Assembly (NCBI GenBank): GCA_002071485.1
Contig: MWFF01000073.1
Location: 1-39,971, forward strand
Direction of reading: 5' to 3'
DNA: 39,971 nt
DNA from: Verrucomicrobia bacterium ADurb.Bin006
GTDB lineage: Bacteria; Verrucomicrobiota; Verrucomicrobiia; Limisphaerales; J093
Part shown: one piece after another, positions 8,570 to 22,414 of the stretch
How the letters are laid out: every line of letters begins with the position of its first letter
How positions within the stretch are numbered: position 1 is the first letter of the stretch
Program-made: the position numbers and the translations under genes
Notes under the pieces: model-generated
Databases searched by the model: none
Told to the model about the DNA's origin: nothing
The model's input: only the letters and a program-made list of their open reading frames with translations

Positions 8570-8974
8570 ATGCCCGAAACCGTAAGAGAACGCTGGCGCA
8601 CGGCGAACCGCTTTGCCGATGTGCTCGAAGCCGAAGTCAAGATGCGCCGGAATCCTCTTGCCGCCCGGGTCGTTTCCTGGTTCAACCTGTGCCGCGTTTG
8701 CCAGGACTTGGAGGAGCAAATGTTGCTCGCCCCCCAGCCCGGCGAGGATGACTCGCAACTTCACCGCGCCCTGCTCTCCACCGCCATTGCCAGCGGCGAG
8801 GGCTTGCTGCTCGAATGTGACGACGCCGAGACCCTCAAACCGTTGCGGCTGACGCCGCCGGCCCTTGCTGCCAAGGTCGAATCGCTGCGCGTTACGTTTA
8901 CCCAGTGGCACACGGAGTTGAAGCCAGAACGGCAGGCCGCCATCCTCAAGGAGGCGTTCCGTGGCACGGTGTGA
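8570..8974 (+). CDS. Small protein of unknown function after brxL
   Basis: I do not recognise this protein of about 134 residues. It is predicted mostly helical, soluble and acidic-to-neutral, with alternating Leu/Ala/Glu segments (WRTANRFADVLEAEVKMRR, FNLCRVCQDLEEQML) and two cysteines in CRVC. There is no signal peptide or membrane segment. An in-frame ATG at 8552 would add six residues; 8570 is preferred because a weak GGGA lies upstream. About 150 bases separate it from brxL. Its 3' end overlaps a short ORF with a perfect ribosome-binding site. The position suggests cargo of the defence island. It could be an antitoxin-like or accessory protein, but nothing visible proves that. Confidence 0.6.
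   Translation: MPETVRERWRTANRFADVLEAEVKMRRNPLAARVVSWFNLCRVCQDLEEQMLLAPQPGEDDSQLHRALLSTAIASGEGLLLECDDAETLKPLRLTPPALAAKVESLRVTFTQWHTELKPERQAAILKEAFRGTV
8947..8954 (+). promoter_or_regulatory. Strong Shine-Dalgarno for the GTG at 8961
   Basis: AAGGAGG lies 6-7 bases before a GTG at 8961, inside the end of the preceding gene. It is among the strongest ribosome-binding sites I noticed in the window, and it argues that a translationally coupled gene once began here. Confidence 0.6.
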
Positions 8975-9053
8975 AGAACTGGAGGCCATCCTCCGGGCCC
9001 AGTTCGAGTTGGAATACGCCGAGCCGGAGGTCTTGGAGGATTCCTCGTCCTGA
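8961..9053 (+). pseudogene. Truncated start of a lost gene (30 codons)
   Basis: The GTG-initiated frame reads VARCEELEAILRAQFELEYAE and ends at a TGA after 30 codons. It has a near-ideal Shine-Dalgarno and overlaps the upstream gene by 14 bases, as coupled operon genes do. The frame stops right where the DUF4143 ATPase frame begins (about 9040), so the rest of the gene was probably replaced by the ATPase segment. The peptide is Glu/Leu rich and helical, but too short to assign. A genuine 30-residue protein is possible but less likely. Confidence 0.4.
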
Positions 9054-9866
9054 ACTGGTTGTGAGAGTGAACGACGGACTGGCTCACAGCCCGGGCACGT
9101 TGCTCCTGGGGCCGCGTCAATGTGGCAAGACGACGCTGGCCCGAATGTTGGGCGGAGTCTCATCGAAAAATTACTACGACTTGGAGAGTCCCCGCAACCT
9201 GGCGCGGCTGGCGCATCCGCAAACGGTGTTGGAAGCGGCGCGGGGGTTGGTGGTGCTGGATGAAATTCATCAACGGCCCGACCTGATGCCGCTCTTGCGG
9301 GTGCTGGCGGATCGGCAGCCGCCCCCTTGCCGGTTCTTGCTGCTGGGCAGCGCGTCGGGGTGACGCATCACGCGGCCCGGCGGTATTTGGACACGATGAG
9401 CGGCGCGTACATGGTGCGCCAGCTCCCGCCGTGGTTCGAGAACGTGGGCAAGCGCGTGGTCAAGTCGCCCAAGGTGCATGTGCGGGATTCGGGGTTGTTG
9501 CACGCGCTGCTGGGCATCCCGGATGAGGCGGCGTTGTCAGGGCATCCCAAACTGGGGGCGTCGTGGGAGGGATTCGTCATCGAGCAAATCCTGGCGTGGG
9601 CCGGGGAGCGGAACGCCTATTTTTGGGCGACGCACAGCCGGGCGGAGCTGGATTTGATGGTGCCGGCCAAAGGCCAACGCTGGGGCTTCGAGATCAAGTA
9701 TCAGGACGCGCCGACGATCACCAAATCCATGCGGATCGCCATGCAGGACTTGAAGCTGGCGAAGCTCTGGGTGGTTTATCCCGGGCCGACCGGTTACCCG
9801 ATGGATGAGCAGATCGAGTGTGTGTCGCCGGCGGAACTGGGCCGGGTGCGGGAGGCGCTGACGTGA
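9040..9866 (+). pseudogene. AAA_14 / DUF4143 ATPase with internal deletion
   Basis: The first part (9040-9360) encodes an AAA_14 N-terminus with P-loop LLGPRQCGKTTLAR, Walker B LVVLDEIH and the FLLLGSAS segment. It then stops with TGA at 9361-9363. The second part, in another frame from about 9357, gives THHAARRYLDTMSGAYMVRQLPPWFENVGKRV and the DUF4143 nuclease-like tail AELDLMVP...WGFEIKYQ, ending at 9866. Members of this family normally carry about 100-130 residues between these two blocks; these are absent and the frame shifts at the junction. This is a deletion that leaves the gene non-functional as one protein. The natural start is missing or is the ATT at 9040. The sequence is of a different subfamily from the intact ATPase at 2700-3944, so it is not a simple duplication. 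Confidence 0.85.
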
Positions 9867-9938
9867 AAAAGCGCATCCTGGAAAGCGGATTCGCACCCGG
9901 CCACAACAGCGGGGAGACTTCCTTTTTAGCTTTTTGGG

Positions 9939-10508
9939 TTAGTGGCGAGGCGCGTTGGGCGCCAGGCCGCGGAGCCAGAGATCGAAGTGGTAAAAGGCGG
10001 CGATGCTGAGCGAATGACGGATGCGGCCGGAAGCCACCAGGAGAGGCAAGGCATCGACTTTCTCGATTCGCGTCACCACGTCCTCCGTGTGGTCAAACTC
10101 GACCTCATGCCGCCGCACGCAATTCTCGATGAGAACCGTGCCGGCGATGTTGTTCTGAATTGCCGGATTCGGGGCAACGCGCCCGATGACAACCGCGTTC
10201 TCGCCCTCGAAACCGGTCTCCTCCCGAAGCTCGCGCACCGCGGTCTCGATCGGCGATTCGTCGTCGGCGTCCATCACGCCGCCAGGGACTTCGAGTTCGA
10301 CCGTCTGGACCCCGTGTCGATACTGCTCGACCAGGATGATGTCCCGATGGGGGGTCAGGGCAATGATGTTGACCCAGCCGGGGCATTCGAGGACGAAAAA
10401 GTTGTGCGTCTGACCGGTGCGAGGCGAGCGTTTGGAATCCTGTCGCACCCGAAAAACGCGGAAGTCGCCGAGCGTCTTAGACTCGAGTGTGGGCCACGGT
10501 TCAATCAT
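9939..10508 (-). CDS. Nudix hydrolase, ADP-sugar pyrophosphatase-like
   Basis: This 189-residue protein carries a Nudix box at about residues 76-100. It shows GGVMDADDESPIETAVRELREETGF, with the REL-REETGF core intact and one extra residue between the Gly and the first Glu compared with the canonical spacing. The surrounding layout (NIIALTPHRDIILVEQYRHG before the box, GRVAPNPAIQNN after it) is that of ADP-ribose/ADP-sugar pyrophosphatases. It probably hydrolyses a nucleoside-diphosphate sugar or a related metabolite. The ATG overlaps the stop of the upstream pseudouridine synthase gene (ATGA), so the last two genes of this minus-strand operon are translationally coupled. In-frame sequence further upstream lies inside that gene and is not used. 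Substrate is not predictable from sequence. Confidence 0.88.
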   Translation of the reverse strand: MIEPWPTLESKTLGDFRVFRVRQDSKRSPRTGQTHNFFVLECPGWVNIIALTPHRDIILVEQYRHGVQTVELEVPGGVMDADDESPIETAVRELREETGFEGENAVVIGRVAPNPAIQNNIAGTVLIENCVRRHEVEFDHTEDVVTRIEKVDALPLLVASGRIRHSLSIAAFYHFDLWLRGLAPNAPRH

Positions 10509-11335
10509 GGGCCGAGGGTGTCGACAAACCGCCCGGCTGGCAATCCCGGTTGTGGCGGGCGGCGGCTGTTCCCTCGGGGTTCGCCGGCAGCCGGCAACTC
10601 GAAGCCGAAGGCGCGAAGAAAGAGCGTCCGGGGCGCATCGATTCGAACCGCCCGCCGGGTGAACGGATCGGCATAAGCGAGGCTCACTGCCCGCAAAGCC
10701 AGCGGAAAGTCGTCCGGCATCAAGCCGGACTGACGGGGCCCGTAGAGGGCGTCTCCCAGCACCGGCAAACCATCCGCGGCGAGGTGGACGCGGATTTGAT
10801 GCGTCCGGCCGGTGACAGGACGCGCCTCGATCAACGACCACGTCCCCCTCTGCGCGTCGGTCTTCCGCTCCACGACGCGGAATCGGGTTTCAGTCGATTT
10901 GCCATCGTGGCGGCTGACAATGACCCGTCCGTGTTTCCGCGGATGCGGGGCCAGAGGCAGGTTGCAGGTCCATGCGTCCCGAGGGGGGCGCCCCTGCACG
11001 ACGGCGAGGTAAGACTTCTGCATGAGGCGGCTCTCAAACAGACCGCCCAGCGCATCGAGAGCGCCGCGGCTCTTCGCCAGCAGCAGCACGCCCGTCGTCT
11101 CGGCATCGAGGCGATGCGCATAGCGCAGAAACGTCAGGTTGCGCGAGCGGACCCAATACGCGCCCGAGGCCAGGCACGAGAGCAAGGCCGCCTGGAGGTT
11201 GCGTCCGGTGTTCTGCCAACTGACGGGCACCAGCATCCAGCCGGCAGGTTTGTCGATCGCCAGCACGGCGCGGTCTTCGTGGAGAATCCGCAGACGCTCG
11301 CCGTTGCCCAACTCGATGGAATCGGTCTTTGGCAT
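10505..11335 (-). CDS. RluA-family pseudouridine synthase
   Basis: This 276-residue protein belongs to the RluA family, which isomerises uridine to pseudouridine in rRNA or tRNA. The catalytic motif AHRLDAETTG is at residues 73-82, with Asp77 as the expected nucleophile. The AIDKPAGWMLVP opening and the RPVTGRTHQIRVHLAADGLPVLGDALYG block are also family signatures. There is no S4 domain at the N-terminus, which is closer to RluA/TruC-type members than to RluC/D. The start is four bases after the ligA stop, and its stop overlaps the Nudix gene, so it is an operon member. A longer in-frame extension upstream lies in ligA and is rejected. Confidence 0.9.
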   Translation of the reverse strand: MPKTDSIELGNGERLRILHEDRAVLAIDKPAGWMLVPVSWQNTGRNLQAALLSCLASGAYWVRSRNLTFLRYAHRLDAETTGVLLLAKSRGALDALGGLFESRLMQKSYLAVVQGRPPRDAWTCNLPLAPHPRKHGRVIVSRHDGKSTETRFRVVERKTDAQRGTWSLIEARPVTGRTHQIRVHLAADGLPVLGDALYGPRQSGLMPDDFPLALRAVSLAYADPFTRRAVRIDAPRTLFLRAFGFELPAAGEPRGNSRRPPQPGLPAGRFVDTLGP

Positions 11336-11339
11336 CCGG

Positions 11340-14521
<3,182 letters not shown>

Positions 14522-14854
14522 GACGGTTGAAAATCACAGCAGAACCGCGCCCGCGGCGGAAGCCCGGAGTTGCGCCCGGAGGTGGGCATGGAACAACGAC
14601 AGCAATAAAGTGACAGGTTCTCCATCTCTTTCCAACCTCAACAACAGCAACCCTTCAGGAATTTGAACGAAATAACCGTGGCGGCCAATCGGCACACGTC
14701 GCTCCAGGCTTGCCAGGTGTCACCGTTGCACGGTAGCCTTGCGCGATGCCTGAGATTGGACCTCGTTGCAGGTTGACACCGTTCTCGACGACGGCAGTTT
14801 CCGGTTTGCCGACTCGAATGCCTCAGGCGCTTCTTGGCGGTCCTATTGCGCCGT
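14522..14854. other. Divergent intergenic region
   Basis: This gap separates the minus-strand synthase operon from the plus-strand hydrolase gene and so must carry both promoters. A TTGACA hexamer lies at 14773-14778 on the plus strand, but there is no good -10 at the right distance. I see no RNA gene or palindrome of note and no supportable ORF. Confidence 0.5.
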
Positions 14855-15781
14855 ATGCGCGCCCGCCCCTCATGGTCTGTGACGATTCACCCGCACCGCA
14901 AGCACCGAACGATCCTGGCCGCGATCGTCCTGCTGCCGCTAATACTCTACGCAATGTTGCGCTGGTTCGAGCACAAACAAGTCTACCACCCTTCCAGGGA
15001 ATGGGCCGAGACGGGGCGCGCCCTGGGGCGTCCCTGGGAAGACGTGCGCCTGCAGACTGCTGACGGCATCGAGTTAAGCGCCTGGTTCTTCGCGGCGCAT
15101 TCGAACTCGCTGCGATCGCAGTTGACCCTGGCAGTCTGCCACGGCAACGGGGGCAACATCAGCCACCGACTCGACCTCTACCAGGCCCTGCTGGACACCG
15201 GTGTCGCCGTGTTCGCCTTTGACTACCGCGGATACGGCAAGAGCGCCGGTCGCCCTGGGGAGGAAGGGACTTACCTCGATGCCCAGGCCGCCTACGCATG
15301 GCTGCGGCGACGCGGCTTCGCAGGCTCGAACATCATCGCTTTTGGCGAATCGCTCGGAGGTGCCGTCGCCACCGAACTGGCCCGGCGCGAACCGTTGGGC
15401 GGACTCATCCTGCAAAGCACCTTCACAAGCATCCCCGATATCGGCGCCGAACTGTTCCCTTGGTTGCCTGTCCGTTGGATCGCATCGATCCGCTACGACA
15501 CGCACCGCAAGCTGCCCGAGTTGGACATTCCCCTGCTGATCATGCACAGCCGCGCGGACCGCCTGATTCCGTTTCATCATGCAGAGGCAAACTTTGCCGC
15601 CGCACGCGGCCCCAAGCGCCTCTGGGAAATCGCCGGCGATCACAACGATCCCCTCGACGCCGACCGCGCCGGGTTCGTGGACGGTCTCGAGACGTTCCTG
15701 GCGGAGACCTTCCCCGTGCAGGCCACCCGCCCAGGGCGGGAGGACGGGACCGGACCGGCCCCGAGCGTGACCACCCCCTGA
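14855..15781 (+). CDS. Membrane-anchored alpha/beta hydrolase
   Basis: This protein of about 308 residues has one N-terminal membrane segment (ILAAIVLLPLILYAMLRW) followed by an alpha/beta hydrolase fold of the BEM46/ABHD13-like type. Visible motifs are CHGNGGN (oxyanion region), FDYRGYGKS, the nucleophile elbow GESLGG with Ser166, the acid in MHSRADRLIPF and the catalytic His in AGDHND. The catalytic domain probably sits on the periplasmic side of the inner membrane. The substrate is unknown: an ester, thioester or peptide. The ATG at 14855 is preferred over an in-frame TTG at 14834. The gene stands alone between a divergent operon and purL. Confidence 0.85.
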   Translation: MRARPSWSVTIHPHRKHRTILAAIVLLPLILYAMLRWFEHKQVYHPSREWAETGRALGRPWEDVRLQTADGIELSAWFFAAHSNSLRSQLTLAVCHGNGGNISHRLDLYQALLDTGVAVFAFDYRGYGKSAGRPGEEGTYLDAQAAYAWLRRRGFAGSNIIAFGESLGGAVATELARREPLGGLILQSTFTSIPDIGAELFPWLPVRWIASIRYDTHRKLPELDIPLLIMHSRADRLIPFHHAEANFAAARGPKRLWEIAGDHNDPLDADRAGFVDGLETFLAETFPVQATRPGREDGTGPAPSVTTP

Positions 15782-15842
15782 CAGCGATGTTGATCGGGCC
15801 GGGTGCCCTCACCCGGGGGCGAGGTCCTGCACGCACAGCGAG

Positions 15843-15887
15843 AGCCCGGATTTTAGACGCCGCAAAGCTTTATGAAGAATCCGGGCT
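15843..15887. repeat. AGCCCGGATT inverted repeat upstream of purL
   Basis: AGCCCGGATT (15843-15852) and AATCCGGGCT (15878-15887) are a perfect 10-bp inverted repeat around a 25-base loop. It lies between the hydrolase stop and the purL start with no T-run, so it is more likely a dispersed palindromic element or a structured leader than a terminator. A similar CCCGGAAA/TTTCCGGG pair follows the HD-domain gene at 31063-31103. Confidence 0.6.
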
Positions 15888-15930
15888 AACGCCGCTTGCC
15901 TCGTCCTTTCGATGGTGTACAACATTCGCG

Positions 15931-18207
<2,277 letters not shown>

Positions 18208-18271
18208 CGAATTAGCGCCTGCGCGTCCGTTTCCCCTTGTCAACCCGCGAGGGTCTTTTTAGCGTCGGCAC

Positions 18272-18661
18272 ATGGATTCGCAGTTGTCCCAGTACCTGCC
18301 GGTCTTGATGCTGGCCGCCGTGGCTGTCGCAGCCACTGCAGGCATGATGATCTTGTCGATGATGCTGGGCAAACTGGGGAGGCGGTCCAAGGCCAAAGAC
18401 ACCGCCTACGAATGCGGCATGATCCCCGTCGGGAATCCGACTCCGCGGCTCTCGATGCGGTTCTACCTCGTGGCGATGCTGTTCATCCTATTCGATATCG
18501 AGGTGATTTTTCTCTATCCATGGGCGGTCGTTTACCGCCGATTCCTCGAGCATCCGGCCATGGCAAATCCGATTCTCTTCTCGATGGTCTCGTTTCTCGG
18601 CGTGCTCCTGGTGGGCTATCTCTACGCCTTGAAGAAACGGGCGTTCGAGTGGCGCAACTAG
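18272..18661 (+). CDS. nuoA: NADH-quinone oxidoreductase subunit A (NuoA)
   Basis: This 129-residue membrane protein matches NuoA of respiratory complex I, with three membrane helices (about 9-32, 63-85 and 98-118). The signature between the first and second helix is YECGMIPVGNPTPRLSMRFYLVAMLFILFDIEVIFLYPW, including the conserved Glu and Asp on the helix. Complex I genes are normally clustered from nuoA to nuoN, but here argH follows 20 bases downstream and no nuoB is present. The other subunits must be elsewhere, or this is an extra copy. Confidence 0.93.
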   Translation: MDSQLSQYLPVLMLAAVAVAATAGMMILSMMLGKLGRRSKAKDTAYECGMIPVGNPTPRLSMRFYLVAMLFILFDIEVIFLYPWAVVYRRFLEHPAMANPILFSMVSFLGVLLVGYLYALKKRAFEWRN

Positions 18662-18681
18662 CCGACATTCCGCTTTCGTTC

Positions 18682-20100
18682 ATGAGGAAGATATCGTCGA
18701 CGGCAGCCCGGTCGGGCCGGTTCGCACGCGGGCCGGCGGCCGAGGTGACCGCGTTTTCGGAATCCGTTTCCTTCGATTGGCGACTTTGGCGGCATGACAT
18801 TGCCGGGTCGATGGCGCATGCGGCGATGTTGCGTCGCGCAGGGCTGCTGACCCGGGCTGAACTGAAGTCCATTCTGGGCGGCTTGACGGCGATCGGACGC
18901 GAGATCGCCGCGGGCACATTCCGCTGGCGCCCGGAACTCGAGGATGTGCATATGAACATCGAGGCGGAGCTGACACGCCGGGTGGCGGCGGGGGCAAAGC
19001 TGCACACCGGACGGTCGCGAAACGACCAGATCGCGCTGGACCTGCGGCTCTGGCTGCGTGACGAGACGATCGCCATGGGACAGGATCTACGCATGTTGCA
19101 GAGGGCGCTTGTTGCCCTGGCCCAGGCGAATGTTGCAGTTGTCATGCCCGGCTACACGCATCTGCAGCGCGCGCAGCCGGTCTTCTTCGCGCATCACGCG
19201 CTGGCTTACGTCGAGATGTTCGATCGGGATCATGACCGGTTGGGAGACAGTTACGACCGGCTGGGGGTGTGTCCGCTGGGAAGCGGGGCCTTGGCGGGCA
19301 GCACCCTGCCCCTCGACCGGGCATTCGTGGCCCGGCAGCTCGGATTCGTCGATCGCCGCGGGCGTCCGCGGCTGACGCAGAACTCGATGGATGCGGTGAG
19401 CGATCGCGATTTTGCGATCGAGTTTTGCGCGATTTGCGCGCTGATTGCCGTTCACTTGAGCCGGTTGGCGGAGGACATGATCCTGTGGGCGAGCGCCGAG
19501 TTTGGGTTTATCCGCATCGGCGACGCCTACACCACCGGATCGTCGCTTATGCCACAGAAGAAAAACCCGGATGTGGCCGAGCTGACGCGCGGCAAGAGCG
19601 GGCGGGTGATTGGAAATCTGATGTCCCTTCTGACGCTCCTGAAAGGACTGCCTTTGACGTACAATCGGGATTTGCAGGAGGATAAGGAGCGGTTGTTCGA
19701 CACGGCGGACACGGTCCGGAGCTGTCTGCGACTGATGGCTGGCATGCTGTCGGACACGAAGGTCTGCGCCGAGGCGTGCCGCGCCGCGGCGGAGGATTCG
19801 CAGCTTCAGGCGACCGATTTGGCCGATGACCTGGTGCGTCAAGGCGTGCCGTTCCGCGAGGCGCATCACCTGGTGGGAGCGGCCGTGGCTCTCGCGGAGA
19901 AGGCGGGCAGGCGGCTTCACGAACTGACGCTCGGGGAATGGCGCCGGATTTCGACGAAATTCGGATCGAAGGCCCCTGTGATGTTCGATCTGGACCGTGC
20001 GATGCGACGGCGCGCGCTGCCCGGGGCGCCCAGCCCGCGCGAAGTCCGGCGGCAATTGGCGCGGTGGCGTCGGGTGTTGGGCAATCCGCATCTTCCATGA
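18682..20100 (+). CDS. argH: Argininosuccinate lyase ArgH
   Basis: This 472-residue protein is ArgH, which splits argininosuccinate into arginine and fumarate in the last step of arginine synthesis. It has the fumarase/aspartase superfamily signature GSSLMPQKKNPD (286-297, catalytic Ser in the flexible loop), HTGRSRNDQIALDLRLWLRD (108-127) and PGYTHLQRAQPVFFAHH (156-172). The N-terminus is normal apart from a basic 15-residue leader. The ATG is 20 bases after nuoA, and the stop overlaps the NusG paralogue by four bases. Confidence 0.96.
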   Translation: MRKISSTAARSGRFARGPAAEVTAFSESVSFDWRLWRHDIAGSMAHAAMLRRAGLLTRAELKSILGGLTAIGREIAAGTFRWRPELEDVHMNIEAELTRRVAAGAKLHTGRSRNDQIALDLRLWLRDETIAMGQDLRMLQRALVALAQANVAVVMPGYTHLQRAQPVFFAHHALAYVEMFDRDHDRLGDSYDRLGVCPLGSGALAGSTLPLDRAFVARQLGFVDRRGRPRLTQNSMDAVSDRDFAIEFCAICALIAVHLSRLAEDMILWASAEFGFIRIGDAYTTGSSLMPQKKNPDVAELTRGKSGRVIGNLMSLLTLLKGLPLTYNRDLQEDKERLFDTADTVRSCLRLMAGMLSDTKVCAEACRAAAEDSQLQATDLADDLVRQGVPFREAHHLVGAAVALAEKAGRRLHELTLGEWRRISTKFGSKAPVMFDLDRAMRRRALPGAPSPREVRRQLARWRRVLGNPHLP

Positions 20101-20585
20101 GCGGTCCGATCTGGTTCGTGGCGCACACGCGTCCGCGGTGCGAGAAGAAGCTGGTGCAGTATTGCGAGCGCGAGGGTTTCTCCACCACGCTGCCCTGCTA
20201 CCGGAGCGTGAAAAAGTACCGGGGCAAGAAGGTGGTCTTTTACAAGCCGCTGTTTCCCGGATACGTCTTCTTGCAGCTCCAGCGCACGGAGCGGCAGGCG
20301 GTTTACCAGAGCGATTACGTCGCCAACCTGCTCGATGTGCCGGACCAGGAAGAGTTCGCGGCGCAATTGGCGGATATTCTCCAGGCCCTCGAGACCAACG
20401 TTGAGGTCCGACTAGCTCCGACGATCGGTCCCGGCATGAAGGTGCGGATCAAATCCGGTCCGCTGCAAGGGATGGCCGCCTGGGTCGAGAGCCGGTCGGG
20501 AATGACGGAGGCGCTGCTGCGGCTGGACTTCATCGGCCAGGCTGCCGCCATCAAGGTCGATGCGACCCAACTCGAACTCATCTGA
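20097..20585 (+). CDS. NusG-family transcription factor paralogue
   Basis: This 162-residue protein has the NusG N-terminal domain opening IWFVAHTRPRCEKKLVQYCEREGF and the LFPGYVFLQL segment. A short KOW-type C-terminal domain follows (IGPGMKVRIKSGPLQGMAAWVESRSGMTEALLRLDFIG). Length and divergence suggest a specialised paralogue (RfaH/UpxY/LoaP-like) rather than housekeeping NusG, which is normally beside secE and rplK. Such proteins modulate elongation or termination on particular operons. It overlaps argH (ATGA), so it is cotranscribed with it. Downstream, after a 320-base gap, lies an outer-membrane barrel and an acyl-CoA ligase, possible but unproven targets. Confidence 0.85.
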   Translation: MSGPIWFVAHTRPRCEKKLVQYCEREGFSTTLPCYRSVKKYRGKKVVFYKPLFPGYVFLQLQRTERQAVYQSDYVANLLDVPDQEEFAAQLADILQALETNVEVRLAPTIGPGMKVRIKSGPLQGMAAWVESRSGMTEALLRLDFIGQAAAIKVDATQLELI

Positions 20586-20905
20586 CCCACACCGGTCTGT
20601 CGCTGGGAGTCCGCGGATGCGCGATGGTCTGGTTAAGACCTTGTGGACATGCGGGGCCCGGATCACTTCTGTGCTTGCATTGGTTTGCGGTCTTTGGTGA
20701 ATTCGTCAACGTGCAACCCGCGGAGAATTGCGAGGCTTCCGCTTTGTCTGGCGGCCACGGCCTCGGGAAACACTTCTCGCCTGCTCGCGTTCGGCGCGGG
20801 CGCGCAATTGCATCAGCCGCTGCGAGGCGGCCCGCGGCGGCACCAAGCATCCCATACCGATTACGGTACTGATCGGTTCCAATCAAACCTCAACCCATAC
20901 CCCAC
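20586..20905 (+). other. 320-base leader before the outer-membrane protein
   Basis: No gene is supported here. The stretch probably holds the promoter and 5' leader of the downstream outer-membrane protein. An 11-base imperfect palindrome (TACCGATTACGGTA core, near 20852-20865) lies about 45 bases before the ATG and could be an operator. I found no clear sigma-70 or sigma-54 match, and no riboswitch fold I can name. Confidence 0.4.
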
Positions 20906-22405
20906 ATGAATCGCTCCTTGTTCTCCTGCACGCTGGCCAGTCTGTCGCTCGCCGCCGGCGCGATGACTGCGCACGGCCAATCGGCTGCCACGTCCGTGGC
21001 CTTGCCGTCCGCGTCTCCGCCCCAAGGGACACCGCCGCCGCTCAGTTCCACCGAGCAGTGGATTCAGGACGTCAAGAGTCCGCTGTCCTGGTTCACGTGG
21101 GGCGGCGACATGCGGATTCGCGACGAGTATTACAACAACAACGTCAGCCTCAGCGAAAAGAACCCGCTGCACGAACAGAATGTCATCCGATACCGCGGAC
21201 GCGTCTGGAGCACGATCACGCCCGTGACCGATGTCGCCTTCAACGTGCGCATGACGGCGGAGGCGCGAGAGTGGACCCGCCCGGCGTTCACCGGCACATA
21301 TCGCGGCGAACAGGGGATGGAGTGGCGCTATGGGATTGTGGACAACCTCAACGTCAAGTGGAGCAACGCCCTGAGCCAGCCGCTGACGATTACTGCCGGA
21401 CGGCAGGACATCATGATCGGAGATTTCTGGAACTGGTGGCTGGTGGCCGACGGCACGCCCGGCGACGGCTCATGGACCTACTTCCTCGACTCGGTCCGCG
21501 CCACCTACGAAGCCAAGGAGATCAAGACGAAGTTCGACCTGATCGGCATCTACCAGTCCGCCCGCCCCGATGATTGGTTTCCGACACTCAACGCCAACCC
21601 GAGCCCCGAGCATTCGAGGACGCCCTATTACCTGACCGAGCAGAACGAGTCCGGTCTTATTGCCTATGCCTCGAACAAGTCGATCAAGAACACGACGCTT
21701 GACGGTTTCTTCATTTACAAGCATGACGACAGGGAACTGGCGTTTGGCGACAATGCGGACATCTACACCGTCGGCGGGCGTTTGACGGGATTCCCGGGCG
21801 AGCATTGGCAGTACTCGATCGATGGCGCCTATCAGTTCGGCAAGAAGCAGGACCCCACGTTCGCCGCCGACCCGGACCGCAACCGCGATATCGACGCCTT
21901 TGGCGTCAACGCACGGCTGAGCTACCTCTTTCGCGATTCCCTCAACAACCAACTCCACGTCGTAGGCGAGTACCTCTCAGGCGACAACGACTCGACCGAC
22001 GGGAAGGATGAGATGTTTGACATCCTGTGGGGCCGGTGGCCGCGCTACAGTGAGTTGTACATCTATTCCTTCGCCGCCGAGACCGGCGGACGGATCGCCC
22101 AGCACAACAACCTGATGCGCTTGGGAGGCGGCTGGACCTTCAATCCCACCAAGAACACGCTGGCAGGCGCCTACTACAACGCCCTGTTCGCCCCGCAAGA
22201 GGACCCCACCCGCGCGGGCGACGCCGCTCCGCTCTTCAGCTACGACGATCACTTTCGCGGGCATTACCTCCAGTGCACACTCCAGCACACCTTCAACAAG
22301 CACATCAAAGGCCATCTCTGGGCGGAATTCGTCTGGCAGGGGGATTACTACGCCCGAAACGACCTCATGACATTCCTCAGGGCCGAGGTTTCTTTCACCT
22401 TCTAA
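20906..22405 (+). CDS. Outer-membrane beta-barrel, alginate-export family
   Basis: This 499-residue protein starts with a Sec signal peptide (about 1-24, cleavage likely after AHG). It continues with alternating amphipathic strands and ends in Phe (VSFTF), the C-terminal signature of outer-membrane barrels. The pattern WFTWGGDMRIRDEYYNNN, RYRGRVWSTITP and GRQDIMIGDFWNWWL matches the alginate_exp/AlgE-like porin family common in Verrucomicrobiota and Planctomycetota. It probably passes anionic polysaccharide or other large solutes. Aromatic and Asp-rich loops suggest carbohydrate contact. The next gene starts ten bases after its stop, so they form an operon. Confidence 0.85.
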   Translation: MNRSLFSCTLASLSLAAGAMTAHGQSAATSVALPSASPPQGTPPPLSSTEQWIQDVKSPLSWFTWGGDMRIRDEYYNNNVSLSEKNPLHEQNVIRYRGRVWSTITPVTDVAFNVRMTAEAREWTRPAFTGTYRGEQGMEWRYGIVDNLNVKWSNALSQPLTITAGRQDIMIGDFWNWWLVADGTPGDGSWTYFLDSVRATYEAKEIKTKFDLIGIYQSARPDDWFPTLNANPSPEHSRTPYYLTEQNESGLIAYASNKSIKNTTLDGFFIYKHDDRELAFGDNADIYTVGGRLTGFPGEHWQYSIDGAYQFGKKQDPTFAADPDRNRDIDAFGVNARLSYLFRDSLNNQLHVVGEYLSGDNDSTDGKDEMFDILWGRWPRYSELYIYSFAAETGGRIAQHNNLMRLGGGWTFNPTKNTLAGAYYNALFAPQEDPTRAGDAAPLFSYDDHFRGHYLQCTLQHTFNKHIKGHLWAEFVWQGDYYARNDLMTFLRAEVSFTF

Positions 22406-22414
22406 CCCGCCGCC

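Noticed and set aside
15298..15930. Upstream extension of purL reading through the hydrolase gene
   Set aside because: It is out of frame with the hydrolase and Arg/Pro-rich; PurL homology begins at MLTTTSTEV (15931).
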